Shown here one piece after another: positions 6,754 through 7,357 of a stretch of 7,357 nucleotides of DNA. Under the pieces are notes generated by a model that was not told the DNA's origin, did not search any database, and saw only the letters and a list, made by a program, of their open reading frames with translations. The stretch is taken from contig JANXTJ010000238.1 of assembly GCA_025352485.1 (NCBI GenBank), forward strand, positions 1 through 7,357, written 5' to 3'. The number at the start of each line of letters is the position of its first letter. The stretch's first letter is position 1. Origin of the DNA: Salinibacterium sp. (GTDB taxonomy: Bacteria > Actinomycetota > Actinomycetes > Actinomycetales > Microbacteriaceae). The translations under genes were made by a program, and so were the position numbers.

Positions 6754-6777
6754 CCCCACCACACCAGAAAGCCGCCA

Positions 6778-7357
6778 ATGACGTCACGGCCGCATATTGT
6801 CGCAATTGATTGCGGAACCCAGTCGGTTCGATGCCTCATCGTTGATGCAGAAACGGGTCAGCACCGGGTCGGTGCCAGCGAGTCCATCGGGTTGGCGACC
6901 TCCGGGCCTGACACGATCGAGGTCGACCCGCAGCACCTTGCCGATGCCACCGTGCGGGTGTTGCGTGCCACCCTCGCCATGAGCGAGCTCCCGCCGGTCG
7001 CGATCGCCATCACCAACATGCGCGAGACCGCCATTGCCTGGTCGCGCGAAACCGGGCGCCCTGTACACAACGGCATCATGTGGATGTCCAACCAAAGCCA
7101 AAACATCGTGCGCCGCTGGGATGACGCCGGCCTTGCCCCTCTCATCCGCGATCGCACCGGGCTCTCGAACCATTCTTTCTTTTTCGGCTCGAAGATCGCC
7201 TGGCTGTTCGATGCCCATCCCGAGCTGAGGCTCGAGGCCGAAAAGGGCACGATCGCCATCGGCACCGTCGAATCGTGGCTGCTCTATGTGCTGACCGGAG
7301 GCGCGGTCCACAGCACCGACCTGTCAAACGCGTCGCGCTACCAACTGCTCAATCTCT
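6778..7357 (+). CDS. FGGY-family polyol/glycerol kinase-like protein (partial, C-terminus off the right edge)
   Basis: The frame is open from the ATG at 6778 to the window end, 193 residues of a family about 490-520 long, so only the N-terminal ribonuclease-H-like domain is seen. Family marks are the phosphate loop AIDCGTQSVR (9-18), ITNMRETAIAW (78-88), W102, FFGSKIAWL (135-143) and GTVESWLLYVLTGG (162-175). FGGY kinases phosphorylate sugars or polyols with ATP, and the overall pattern is closest to glycerol kinase. Arg82, Glu83 and Trp102 match the glycerol contacts of E. coli GlpK. The stretch after Trp102 (MSNQS) differs from the usual QDRRT, and the tyrosine expected near 134 is Phe, hinting at another substrate such as a longer polyol. 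A weak AGAAAG (6766-6771) serves as ribosome site. The gene sits 24 bases after a strong terminator, so its expression depends on readthrough or an unseen promoter. It likely supplies the phosphate ester oxidised by the GlpD-like enzyme. Confidence 0.88.
   Translation, partial: MTSRPHIVAIDCGTQSVRCLIVDAETGQHRVGASESIGLATSGPDTIEVDPQHLADATVRVLRATLAMSELPPVAIAITNMRETAIAWSRETGRPVHNGIMWMSNQSQNIVRRWDDAGLAPLIRDRTGLSNHSFFFGSKIAWLFDAHPELRLEAEKGTIAIGTVESWLLYVLTGGAVHSTDLSNASRYQLLNL

Overview
The window is a high-GC bacterial segment with tight gene spacing and strongly GC-biased third codon positions. Codon style and protein types suggest an actinobacterium, possibly a Microbacteriaceae-like soil or aquatic lineage. 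That assignment is an inference from composition only. Every gene in it fits one carbon-catabolism locus. There are no mobile elements, CRISPR arrays, tRNA or rRNA genes visible.

Layout: two genes run leftward. They encode a SorC-family sugar-responsive regulator (1-865, running off the left edge) and, upstream of it in the same direction, an isolated catalytic domain of a lipoate-dependent acyltransferase (E2; 901-1587). A 128-bp intergenic region (1588-1715) holds a candidate promoter and a cluster of inverted and direct ATGTGA repeats that look like an operator. Running rightward are a GlpD-like FAD-dependent polyol-phosphate dehydrogenase (1716-3374), a diverged class II aldolase homologue (3453-4349), a fused E1 alpha-beta subunit of a 2-oxoacid/acetoin-type dehydrogenase (4352-6436) and an 84-residue free-standing lipoyl domain protein (6440-6694). 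A strong intrinsic terminator (6711-6753) follows. Then comes an FGGY-family polyol kinase (6778 to the right edge, incomplete).

Working model (inference): a sugar alcohol is phosphorylated by the FGGY kinase and oxidised to a ketose phosphate by the GlpD-like enzyme. It is then processed by the aldolase homologue, and the resulting ketol or 2-oxoacid is converted to an acyl-CoA by a thiamine-diphosphate/lipoate complex. That complex is built unusually: E1 alpha and beta are fused, while E2 is split into a lipoyl carrier and a catalytic domain encoded on opposite strands. No E3 (dihydrolipoamide dehydrogenase) and no E1/E3-binding domain are present. The kinase + GlpD-like dehydrogenase + SorC-regulator trio resembles the erythritol (ery) catabolic loci of Brucella and rhizobia. 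The aldolase and the split dehydrogenase complex are not part of that classical pathway, so the substrate here is open.

The points most worth a second look are the split E2, the aldolase with substituted catalytic and metal-binding residues, the palindromic operator cluster in the divergent promoter region, and the terminator placed just upstream of the kinase.
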